A DNA stretch of 64,000 nucleotides from Chenopodium formosanum (lineage: Eukaryota; Streptophyta; Magnoliopsida; Caryophyllales; Amaranthaceae). The notes under the pieces were generated by a model, which ran no database searches, was not told where the DNA came from, and worked only from the letters and a program-made list of their open reading frames with translations. Positions within the stretch are counted from its first letter, which is position 1; each line of letters begins with the position of its first letter. Made by a program: the position numbers and the translations under genes. Positions 56,214 through 64,000 of this stretch are shown here, piece by piece. The stretch spans positions 41,984,001 through 42,048,000 of the forward strand of contig CM044862.1 of assembly GCA_024500155.1 (NCBI GenBank). Direction: 5' to 3'.

Positions 56214-58332
56214 TCAAAAATCCCTAGAGCCAGAATCAGTCTCATCTCCGCCCTGTGCATGCGGTCCACCCTGTGTATATGGGAACGGCGAACAGAAGAG
56301 TCCCTCGACCATCCGAGTACGGGGAGTAGCGTCCCTACTAGTCCACGTAGGCCCAGCAGTAGCCAAGCTCAAGGCAGGACCCGTCCAACCGGAAAATGGA
56401 GTAGACTGGCCCAAAGATACTGGAATCGTCGGCGAAGGCATCGTCCCATACATCGGAAACGAGAACAAGCCCGACAGCGGTGGAGGAATTTCGGATAATG
56501 GAGCCGAGAATGAACCAGGATCCAAAGGAGACCCAAACTCGGGAACTGGAGGCTGTGAAAATGACTGACGCTGCCCCTGCCTCTGGCCCGGGAAATGCTG
56601 AGAAGACTAACCTTGCTGCCACTGAGCCTCCTGGAATGGCTGAGTAGTTTGAGGCTCTCGCTGAGAACGCCGGTGAGCCTCAGGAGATCGTCTACCACGA
56701 CCAAGCTCCTCCTCGTCCGAGCCACTAATCCTCGAGCGCGAGCGGGACCTCCGTCGCTCCTGAAAGACACAAAATCAAAAGGTGTCAACAATGCAAAATA
56801 AAACAAATGGTAGAAATGAAAAAAGTAATAAGCAATACCTCAAGAACGTCGCTAGAGCTCCGACAACTCGCACCACGCCAAAGCTTGATGATGCAATACT
56901 TCAGCGCGTCCACCAACTTCATGATTCCCATCACCTCCGGGCGGTTAGGCTGAGGATAAAACAAAGAAAAATCAATAATAAGCAGCATTAAAGGAGTGGA
57001 TAATGCGTCGAAGAAAACTCACTGGCTCAAAAACCTCGGGCACTGACTCCTGCGCCTGTCTATAACCCTCCGGCGCGTCAGCAATATGGTCCTCCGTGAT
57101 ACCGATCGGCCTAGGGTAGCGGACAGACTGAGGAGGAATCTGAATCTTCCCCACAGGGTGGATGGTCGTCTGAAAATATGATCGAATAATCAAGTTATTC
57201 GACTATTTAAAACAGAGACTAGCAAAGAAGATTCTCGAAAGAAATCATACATCGGGAAGACGGGGTGGAGGAACCAGAGAGGGAAGCAAATCTCGCGCGT
57301 AGTCGATCTCCATGTGAACGAGCTCCTGCCACGGAAGAGTGTAGCGCTCTTCCCTGTTGATCGACCCTCTGATCAAGCGGGAGTCCAACATCGACTCTGG
57401 CGGGGATGAAGGAACCACAAAGCGATCGCCGCTATGCTGACGGACGAATCGCTCCCCTAAATACCAGACGAAGCGCCCGGTACCAACCAAAATGGTACGG
57501 TACGCTGAAAGACGCAGGGCCTCGGGTATATCAGTCATCCCGGCCCAAGGACGATACTGGACATCAATGGGAACCTGGAAACCATACAAAATTAGGCGTG
57601 AAACAACGGAAACAACATCAGAAGGAAAAAACGCAACAAAGCTAATCCTTACGCCAACGGAAGAGGTGTCTCGGCGTAGTAGCCCACGAAGCGCCGGAAC
57701 AGACTCCACCCGTGACTCTCCTCGGTCACGCCAGCTGGCCCTGACGGGGAAGTCATGGACTGCTCCCCGACGCCGACGAGGAGCCAATCCTAGGAAGTAC
57801 TCGTAGAACCATAGCTGCAACGGTCTGTAAAGCGCAGCCCGCTGATCATGCTGAAGTCTAGGGGGGTCACCGTCATCTCCCCCCAAGCAAAGTGAAACGT
57901 GTTGGTAGTATCCCAGAAATACTCCAACAATGCGCGAACGACCGTCGCGCCGCAACCCTGGGGGCTGCGAAACCCTACAACCGCCGCGTAGAAATCGACC
58001 AAGCTAGACGACTCCCATAGGGCGCTCGTAGCAGGATCCCTCGTAATGACCTGGTGAAGTCGAGGGATCAAATCACCGGCCCCGGAACCATGCTGACGAA
58101 GTGCGCCATCGACTATGCCGGAGAGTGCGCGGTGAGGGACGTGGTTTTCACGGCAGAAAACCAGCTGGTCTGGGGTCCACGGAGGTGGAACCCACCTACC
58201 CCTACTCGTAGAAGTCCGAGGCTCGGACTCCAAGACGTCATCGTCCATGCCCTCAGGGACAGTGGGAGTGTCCTCCCGAAAAGCCCGACGCCGGCCGAGG
58301 GTAGAAAGGTCGCAATCTCGTCGTCTAGGCAT
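56214..58332 (-). pseudogene. Antisense gene B1: plant-mobile-domain-like protein, five or more exons
   Basis: Minus-strand exons with GT..AG borders are 58332-57654, 57574-57251, 57169-57023, 56949-56839 and 56759-56607, with a possible last part to 56214. It starts MPRRRDCDLSTLGRRRAF. SSLVDFYAAVVGF and TTNTFHFAWGEMTVTPLDFS, then ISGLRF, are the plant-mobile-domain core. LYRPLQLWFYEYFLGLAP, RFVWYLGERFVRQ and SSPPESMLD are its C-terminal half. Between GLRF and LYRP the frame changes (near 57825), and about a hundred residues typical of the family seem absent, so this copy is probably internally deleted. Later exons give an Arg/Ser-rich stretch (ERRRSRSRSRISGSDEEE) and a Pro-rich tail (SEIPPPLSGLF). 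It is a second, distinct PMD gene in the same element. Role unknown; nuclear function is inferred from the basic N terminus. Confidence 0.65.
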
Positions 58333-59100
58333 GCTATTATAAAAATCTAAATGTTTAGCATCATTTCCTAAACATTTAATTCAAGTTGCATATTTATAAT
58401 AAAAATCTAAATACTTAGCATCATTTCCTAAGTTATTTAGTTGTTGATTGAATTATATGCTAAATTTTATTAAAATCTAAGTGTTTAGCATCATTTCCCA
58501 AACATTTTAAATTGCAAAATAAAAATCTAAATACTTAGCATCATTTCCTAAGTTATTTAGTTGTTTATTGAATTATATGCTAAATTTTTACCTCTAGGCT
58601 AAAAATTGGCAAAATTATGGTATTTAGTTTCTCCATGACAAACTAATACTACAGTTCTCCTAGCCGCATGATACTATGTTCTCCATGACAATATAATACA
58701 TATGCAAAATATGAATCAACACGTCATTTCACAAGATTCACCACCATTTTTTCACCATTTCAAAACATGAACATTATTTCACAAAGTAGCACCCAAAAAT
58801 GGTGATTTGCTCAATTCTCCTTCAAATCATGCAATTTTTGTCTCAAATTTCTCACAAACACACATGTATACATATACAAGTAAAATTATGGCAAGAATTT
58901 CAACAAAAACCTTCAAAACAAAAAAACCCCAAATTGATTTTTAGAGTTTGTCATGAAATTGTTTATGTGAAGAAAATTCAAAGAAAAAATCAAAGGAAAC
59001 TTACATGAATGTTTTTAGAGGGTCAAAAATGAGGAGAAGATTGAGAAATTACAGCAAAATTGGTGAAATTCGAGCTCCAAAACTCGAAAAAATTTCCGAC
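58333..59100. repeat. Upstream region of B1 with repeated hairpin-forming units
   Basis: The unit taaatacttagcatcatttc (or taaatgtttagcatcatttc) occurs four times between about 58346 and 58560. Two copies continue to cctaagttatttag, which pairs with ctaaatacttag to form an imperfect hairpin. The rest is AT-rich without a gene, probably the 5' UTR or a first intron of B1. Confidence 0.6.
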
Positions 59101-59114
59101 CACCAGCGCGACTG

Positions 59115-59302
59115 TCGCGACACGGTCAACACTAACCGTGACACGGAGAAGCAGTCCCGTGTCACGGTGAACTTCAAGGCAAACAGCAACGACAGATAGC
59201 AGCAGCGCAGAACAGGAGCAACAAACCGCAGCAAAACAAAAAAAAGGGGAAAGATCAGATCTGTAGACTAACCGTGTCACGGTCGTCGTTACCGTGTCAC
59301 GG
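59115..59302. promoter_or_regulatory. Palindrome arrays upstream of antisense gene B1, proximal
   Basis: Exact units lie at 59136 and 59157, with a degenerate unit at 59115 (21-bp steps). A second pair of exact units lies at 59272 and 59292 (20 bp apart). They are 0.8-1.0 kb upstream of the B1 ATG on the minus strand. No convincing minus-strand TATA box lies near them. Confidence 0.65.
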
Positions 59303-59498
59303 TGGGCTTCGACGGTCGGCGGTCAACCCTAAGTGTGGCACGACAATTTTGGTAAGCAAGGAGCAAAAATGGAGAAATGAAGAGGAGATGTGAAATGGTG
59401 AAGTGTGAAAGCAAGCATGCGAATTTAAAGACAGAAAAGGACAAAAAAGACCGTTGCTTCGACTAATTCAAATAGCGAAAAGAAAAAAAAAGGGAGTC

Positions 59499-59572
59499 CC
59501 GTGACACGGGATTCTAGTCCTGTCTGACGGGAAGCCTTGACCGTGTCACGGGAACTTGCTGACGTGGCGCGG
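59499..59572. promoter_or_regulatory. Palindrome array upstream of antisense gene B1, distal
   Basis: Exact units at 59499 (CCGTGACACGG) and 59541 (CCGTGTCACGG), a one-mismatch CCGTCTGACGG form at 59520, and a degenerate unit at 59562. All steps are 21 bp. Confidence 0.7.
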
Positions 59573-59855
59573 CAAAACTGTGCTTGGTCAGGGAATATTC
59601 TTGGCTTTTTGACTAGTTTGACTGATTTTCTGAGTTTATTGGGCGATTATTTTTCGCTACAGTTTCGCGGAAAATCCCAACTGATATATAAGGGGGACTA
59701 AAATTACCATTTTACCCCTGGTAGGCGCCAAAGCCTATTTTTCGACATTTTAAACATTTAATATGGTCGAATAATCGGTTTAAAATTGTGAAACATCCGC
59801 GGCCCACGTTCAGGGATAATCGAACCACCATACACTTATCAATTTTCAGCAATCG

Positions 59856-60420
59856 TCGGCTTTCCTCAGGCTTGGAAAGCGTTAGCGTTGGATTTTTCTT
59901 CAAGTATAGAAAACTGCCAAGTCGGCTTTCCTCAGGCTTGGAAAGCGTTATCGGTGGATTTTTCAAGTATAGAAAACCGCCAAGTCGGCTTTCCTCAGGC
60001 TTGGAAAGCGTTATCGGTGGATTTTTCTTCAAGTATAGAAAATCGCCAAGTCGGCTTTCCTCAGGCTTGAAAAGCGTTATCGGTGGATTTTTCTTCAAGT
60101 ATACAGAACCGCCAAGTCGGCTTTCCTCAGGCATGGAAAGCATCATCAGTGGATTTTTCTTCAAGTATAGAAAACCACAAAATTCCTTTGTCGGCTTTCC
60201 TCAAGCATGGAAAGCATTATCGGTGGATTTCTTCAAGCATAGAATAACACCAAATTTGTTCGTCGACTTTCCTCAGGCATGGAAGGTATTATCCGGTAGT
60301 TTTCTTCAGGCTTAGAAAACTGCCAAACTCTTCAGTCGGCTTTCCTCAAGCATGGAAAGGGTTTCAATCAATGTCACTCGGTAGATTCCTTCAAGCTTAG
60401 GAAGCTGCCAAACTCGTTTG
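59856..60420 (+). repeat. Tandem repeat (63-74 bp unit, eight copies) in the 3' tail of element B
   Basis: Copies of tcggctttcctcaggcttgg start at 59856, 59922, 59985, 60051, 60117, 60191, 60263 and 60336. Each contains CTTTCC-tcaggctt-GGAAAG, a 6-bp-stem hairpin, then a gtggatttttcttcaag segment and gaaaaccgccaag. The first units are 63-66 bp long, later ones 72-74 bp through insertions before the next unit. Open frames on both strands here result from unit lengths near multiples of three. Confidence 0.9.
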
Positions 60421-60621
60421 TCACCGACACACTGGTGCCAGATACGTATTCTATCCCGTTATTCTTTTATCTGTGGCATTAACATTTTTCTGCAGGTATC
60501 GGCGTGCACAGAATGATCTAGGATCGCAGAACGTCTTAAATCATTCTCCGTCTCTATCGGCTACTTTGACTATCGTTTTCGAAACTGACGTTTCTGTAAA
60601 CTCAGTCAATGTGGGGGCTTC
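60421..60621 (+). other. End of the internal region of B with the polypurine tract
   Basis: Non-coding. It ends in gtgggggcttc (60611-60621) directly before the 3' LTR, the plus-strand priming site. Confidence 0.8.
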
Positions 60622-62317
60622 TGTAGACACCTAAAAATGTCTCCCCAAAACCAAACCCGATGATAAATAACCTTTCACCGCCACTGTTGGTCGGGTTTAG
60701 TATTTAATCCCGAGAGTGCTTAAAAAATCGTATTTTATTAAATTCATACTTTTGAAAGGTCCATGGATTAGTCTTGATGTTTGGTAAAAGCATAGTTTTA
60801 ATTTTAGCCCAAGCTTGTTAATTAATTTTAAGCCCAAACCTTTTTATTTTATTATTTTATTATTTATTTTTGGCCCAAACATTTTATTTTATTTTTATTT
60901 TATTATTTTTTTACTTTAGCCTGAATAATAAAAGTCAGAAAAAAGCCCGAAATTATCAATCGGCACTTAAAAGCCGAAAGAAATTAGGGTTAAAAATGAA
61001 TTTAGACGGAAAATGGACTGGAACTGACCGTGTCACGGGAACCCTTCCCGTCTGACGGTGGGACTTCCCGTGACACGGGAGGTCTGCCGTGACACGGGAT
61101 GTTCCGTGTCCTTTCCGCGTAAACCCTTAACGCGTTTTTCATTCCGTTTTCTGAAAATTTCCCGCGTCACTCCAAAACTGTACCGTGTCAAGGGAAAGTG
61201 TACTGTCTGACGGTACAGTCTGACCGTGTCACGGTACAGTCTGACCGTGTGACGGGATACTTTTTTAGGGTTTTTATCATTTTAGGGTTCCGTGTGCTCC
61301 CTCAGCACATTTTCCCTATAAATACCTCCTCATTTCTGATGTACGGAGCAACCAGAATTCTATGATTCTTATTTTCTCTCTTCTATGCTATTAACCTAAA
61401 CACTAGCCTACCCTTTTCACTTCAAAAATTCCTTCTTCAAGCACTCAAAGGAGTCCATATTTTACTCGAGGTTCTGTCCTTAAGCCAAGGCGTGAAAGGT
61501 AGAATCGTTTGAGGGTTTGACCCCAAAATCAACCTTATTTTATTTAATTTAATTTAGTTATTGTTTTATTATTTCCTTGAAGTTACTAACTCGTTTATTA
61601 TTTTGTAGTTACAAACAAACAGATTCAAAGTAAGGATCATGCTCTATTTTTTATTATTATTATTTTTCTAACGATTTTTATGTTGTTGGAATTATGATTA
61701 AATTGGTTTAATATTGAATCTATTTTTTATTATGATCACCATATTGCATGTTTAAAGGGAATATGTAATTGAAAATCACGTCTAATAAGATAATTTGGAC
61801 AACCGGTTTAGGATCCTTTTTAATCTTATTATTAATTGAAGTGATCACCAAATTTTTAGAATTATGTGTGCATTAATTTTGAACCAATTTAGTTAAATAA
61901 TAGTTTGGAGCGAATTGAATTATTGTTTGTATGCCTTTGAGATCACAGGAATGCTTTTCACTATAAGAATCGTGCAGAGGCCAATACGAGCGAATGTGAC
62001 TCCATGACTCACTTCGTACCATCATCCCCGATCCTCCTTTCGTGGTTCCGAACCATATGGAATTAGTAATCTCATGGATTATGAATGGGGTGTAACCTTC
62101 ACGGGTCAATCATTGTTGCCTTCGTTGTCCCTTATTCATGGTTGCCTTTTAAGATCCGTGAACGGTTTACAAGTTCCTTAAAAACTTGTTGGCGGCTCCC
62201 TACTTTATTTGTCCCTAATCATTGTCCCTAATCGTAATGTCAATTCCCACTTCCTATGAGTGCCAAGCATATTCACCACATGCTTTTAACGTAGGCGCAC
62301 TTCAAGCGACGCCTACA
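60622..62317 (+). repeat. 3' LTR of element B
   Basis: Direct repeat of 43893-45608. The palindrome array has exact copies at 61028, 61068, 61087 and 61223, CCGTCTGACGG at 61048, and variants at 61183, 61203 and 61244. TATA box at 61317-61324. It ends gcctaca, followed by target duplicate ccaac. Confidence 0.95.
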
Positions 62318-63245
62318 CCAACCTACCAGGGCGAGCCTGATCCTGTGGTGTTGGAAAACTAGTTAAGGGAATTTGAGAAACTATTTGGAGCTGTGGGGTG
62401 CCCTGAAAACTCTAAACTAGGTTGTGCTACCTACTATCTGAGGGGTGAAGCTGACCTTTGGTGGCAACAAAACGAGGCTACCATTAGAGTGTTACCTGGG
62501 TTCAACAGGACCAAATTCCAAGAAAAAGTGAGAGACAAGTTCTATCCTAGCTTTTTGCAGAAGCAGAAGGCTGAGGAATTTTCAAACCTTAGGATGGATA
62601 AGATGACAGTTACAGAATATTACACCAAGTTTATTGAGTTGTCCTGTTTTGCTGAAGGATCCGTCTCCACGGAGAAAGCGAAAGCTAGGAAGTTTGAGAG
62701 TGGGTTAACTACTGATCTGCAGTTGAAGATGTGCGGGCAGGTATTTGAGACCCTAGATGAAGTATATGGAAGGGCCGCACACCTTTATGCTCTGGAGGAA
62801 AAGAAGAAGAAAGAGTTAGTTGAAATAGAAGGAAGAGAGAAAAGGAAGGAAGTAAGACAAGTTTCAGGAAACCAATAGGGAAACCAGAATGGGTTTAAGA
62901 AGCAGAAGTACCACCATAACAATAATTTCCCCAATAATAATTTCCAGAACAATAATCGCCAAGGGGAACGTAGCAACAATGGAGGTACTAGAAACAATAA
63001 CCAGGGGAATAATAAGAATGGAAGGTCTTACTACTGCAAGAGATGTAGGAACAAGCACCCTGGGAAGGATTGTGAAGGCAATTTAGTTGCTTGTCACGCT
63101 TGCAACAAACTGGGGCATAGGGAGTACGAGTGTTACTCCAAAAATGCTAATGGAAATAAATAGAACACCTATAACTCAGGAGGAAACCAGAAGAATTTCC
63201 AGGGGAACAACAACAATTTTTCTGGGAATAAGGGAGTGCAACAGA
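62318..63245 (+). pseudogene. Tekay gag, C-terminal part right of element B
   Basis: Continues gag after B: YQGEPDPVVLEN, an in-frame TAG near 62360, then LREFEKLFGAVGCPENSKLG, YYLRGEADLWWQQNEATIRV, KFYPSFLQKQKAEEFSNL and YYTKFIELSCFAEGSVSTEK. This is the retrotransposon gag domain with its conserved Trp pair. A TAG at 62876-62878 precedes an Asn-rich stretch and two zinc knuckles, YYCKRCRNKHPGKDC (slightly short) and CHACNKLGHREYEC (CX2CX4HX4C), which bind genomic RNA. A further TAG follows near 63163. Several stops make it a pseudogene. Confidence 0.88.
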
Positions 63246-64000
63246 ATGGGGGTGAGAAACAGTAACACCAACAATGGTAACAACCAACAAAAGGGAGGAA
63301 CTGCAGGGAAACTGAATGTTTTGAGTAGGCACGAGGCAGAGGTCACGAAGGATGTTATCACTGGTACTTTTTCTATTAACTCTATTCCTGTTAAAGTATT
63401 GTTTGATTCTGGTGCAACTTTTTCTTTTATTTCTAAGGCTATTGTTTCAAAACTTAGGGACTGCATAAAAATAATAGAGGCAGTAGATTTACCTATAACC
63501 ATCCCGATAGGTGGGGTAGTGAATTGTACCAAAACTTTTAGAAATGTGCCTTTAGAAATTGAGGGAAAGATATGTTCGTCTGATCTTATTGAGTTTGGGT
63601 TGAGCGACTTTGACCTTATCTTGGGGATGGACTGGCTAAGTAAGTATAATGCTGAGATTAGTTGTAGATCACAGAAAGTGAAGATGATCACAAGTGGAAA
63701 TGAATCAGTGACTTACTGGATGGATGGTAAAACAAAGTGTCCAAGGGTAATATCAGTGTTAAAATTAGCAAAGTACATGAAGAAGGGACATCCAGTGTAT
63801 TTCTGCAGCGTTAGGGATATGAACCACGAGCAGGTGGCAAATCCAGAAAACATAGAAGTGGTCAACGAATTTCTGGATGTGTTTCCGGAAGAGATCCCTG
63901 GGATGCCACCTAAAAGGGTGATCTATTTTACCATAGATTTGGTACCCGGAACAACCCCAATATCCAAGGCACCATATAGAATGGCACCTGTAGAAATGAG
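63246..64000 (+). CDS. Tekay protease and start of reverse transcriptase (cut by the window end)
   Basis: An open frame runs from about 63246 (MGVRNSNTNNGNNQQKGG) to the window edge without a stop. It holds the protease active-site loop VKVLFDSGATFSFISKAI, then LIEFGLSDFDLILGMDWLSK, which is typical of Del/Tekay protease. The linker to RT is VVNEFLDVFPEEIPGMPP, and PGTTPISKAPYRMAPVE is the first RT motif. It is in a different frame from the gag fragment upstream, so a frameshift lies near 63250. Only the N-terminal edge of RT is inside the window; integrity beyond it is unknown. Confidence 0.88.
   Translation, partial: MGVRNSNTNNGNNQQKGGTAGKLNVLSRHEAEVTKDVITGTFSINSIPVKVLFDSGATFSFISKAIVSKLRDCIKIIEAVDLPITIPIGGVVNCTKTFRNVPLEIEGKICSSDLIEFGLSDFDLILGMDWLSKYNAEISCRSQKVKMITSGNESVTYWMDGKTKCPRVISVLKLAKYMKKGHPVYFCSVRDMNHEQVANPENIEVVNEFLDVFPEEIPGMPPKRVIYFTIDLVPGTTPISKAPYRMAPVEM

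Larger units (their letters stand above)
43893..62317 (+). mobile_element. Element B: 18.4-kb Tat/Retand-like retrotransposon with two antisense genes
   Basis: LTRs lie at 43893-45608 and 60622-62317. The target duplication is ccaac (43888-43892 and 62318-62322), and joining the flanks gives continuous Tekay gag. The PBS TGGCGACTCCACTGGGGA is at 45612-45629; the polypurine tract gtgggggcttc is at 60611-60621. Gag, protease, RT, RNase H, a second RNase H and integrase (46847-53222) are followed by 7.4 kb with two minus-strand spliced genes and a tandem-repeat tail. Pol carries at least four stops, a frame change and a deletion. The whole element is dotted with CCGTG(A/T)CACGG palindromes. Confidence 0.95.
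39116..64000 (+). mobile_element. Tekay-type chromovirus (Ty3/Gypsy), right end beyond the window, with nested element B
   Basis: A 5' LTR of 2583 bp (39116-41698) starts tgtaataccctg and ends gggtgttaca. A tRNA-Met-like primer site (tggtatctaagagc, from 41702) follows, then a leader, an extra reading frame (42300-42998), gag split by B at 43893/62323, protease, and the start of RT at the window edge. LTR ends, PBS and the protease-RT linker (EEIPGMPP ... PGTTPISKAPYRMAPVE) identify the Del/Tekay group. Integrase, chromodomain and 3' LTR lie outside. The probable target site is ttacc (39111-39115), unverified. Confidence 0.9.

Noticed and set aside
56581..56608. A 37-bp intron joining the two last parts of B1
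   Set aside because: Borders resemble GT..AG, but the length is well below the minimum of plant introns. A small indel or a true end at 56607 is more likely.
59788..60315. Open frames of 175 and 150 residues on both strands with repetitive protein sequence
   Set aside because: They are by-products of the 63-74-bp tandem repeat, with units near multiples of three. Both strands are open and there is no independent coding signal.

Overview
The window is a piece of a large, transposon-packed plant nuclear genome, most likely a eudicot. The evidence is plant-type Ty3/Gypsy families (Tat, TR-GAG/Athila-like, Tekay chromovirus), antisense genes of the kind carried by plant Tat elements, Stowaway-like and other MITEs, introns with GT..AG borders, and AT-rich spacers. 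I cannot name the species. No intact host gene is visible. Only a broken TPR-protein copy (3552-4094, minus) and a possible terminal exon (8605-8714, minus) look like host coding DNA. I saw no rRNA or tRNA gene and no CRISPR array.

Layout. (1) 1-8.5 kb: an old minus-strand LTR end split by a 2.9-kb non-autonomous LTR element G (228-3133, TSD gtgtc); the TPR pseudogene; a decayed LTR E (about 5290-8480) holding solo LTR S (6641-7956, TSD gagat). (2) 8.9-24.3 kb: Tat element A (8917-24263, TSD tgaat). It lacks gag and has a broken pol. Its RT is split by a younger gag-only element C (10910-18269, TSD agtac), and a four-exon antisense gene lies between integrase and the 3' LTR. (3) 24.3-26.7 kb: MITEs, a Helitron-like end and microsatellites. 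(4) 26.7-33.2 kb: minus-strand Tat remnant D (3' LTR, tail, gag fragment). (5) 33.2-39.1 kb: minus-strand copy C2 of the gag-only family, interrupted by solo LTR F (36206-38594, TSD ctatg). (6) 39.1-64.0 kb: a Tekay chromovirus running off the window. Its gag is interrupted by an 18.4-kb Tat/Retand-like element B (43893-62317, TSD ccaac). B has gag, protease, RT, two RNase H domains and integrase, then two antisense plant-mobile-domain-like genes (B2, B1), and a tandem-repeat tail.

The most striking signal is not a gene. B carries 26 exact copies of the palindrome CCGTG(A/T)CACGG, by hand count, in every major non-coding segment: both LTRs, the leader, the spacer after pol, the intron and upstream region of B2, and upstream of B1. 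The copies repeat with a pitch of 19-21 bp, about two DNA turns. C, D and F carry arrays of different palindromes at the same pitch. In B, C, D and F alike, the array ends 61-64 bp upstream of the LTR TATA box. D and F share LTR ends but have different palindromes. This looks like a rapidly diverging, element-specific promoter code. I infer that element-encoded proteins, such as the antisense mobile-domain proteins, or a host factor read it, possibly as an anti-silencing or self-recognition system analogous to VANC of Arabidopsis VANDAL elements. That link is a hypothesis; the arrays, pitch and TATA spacing are directly visible.
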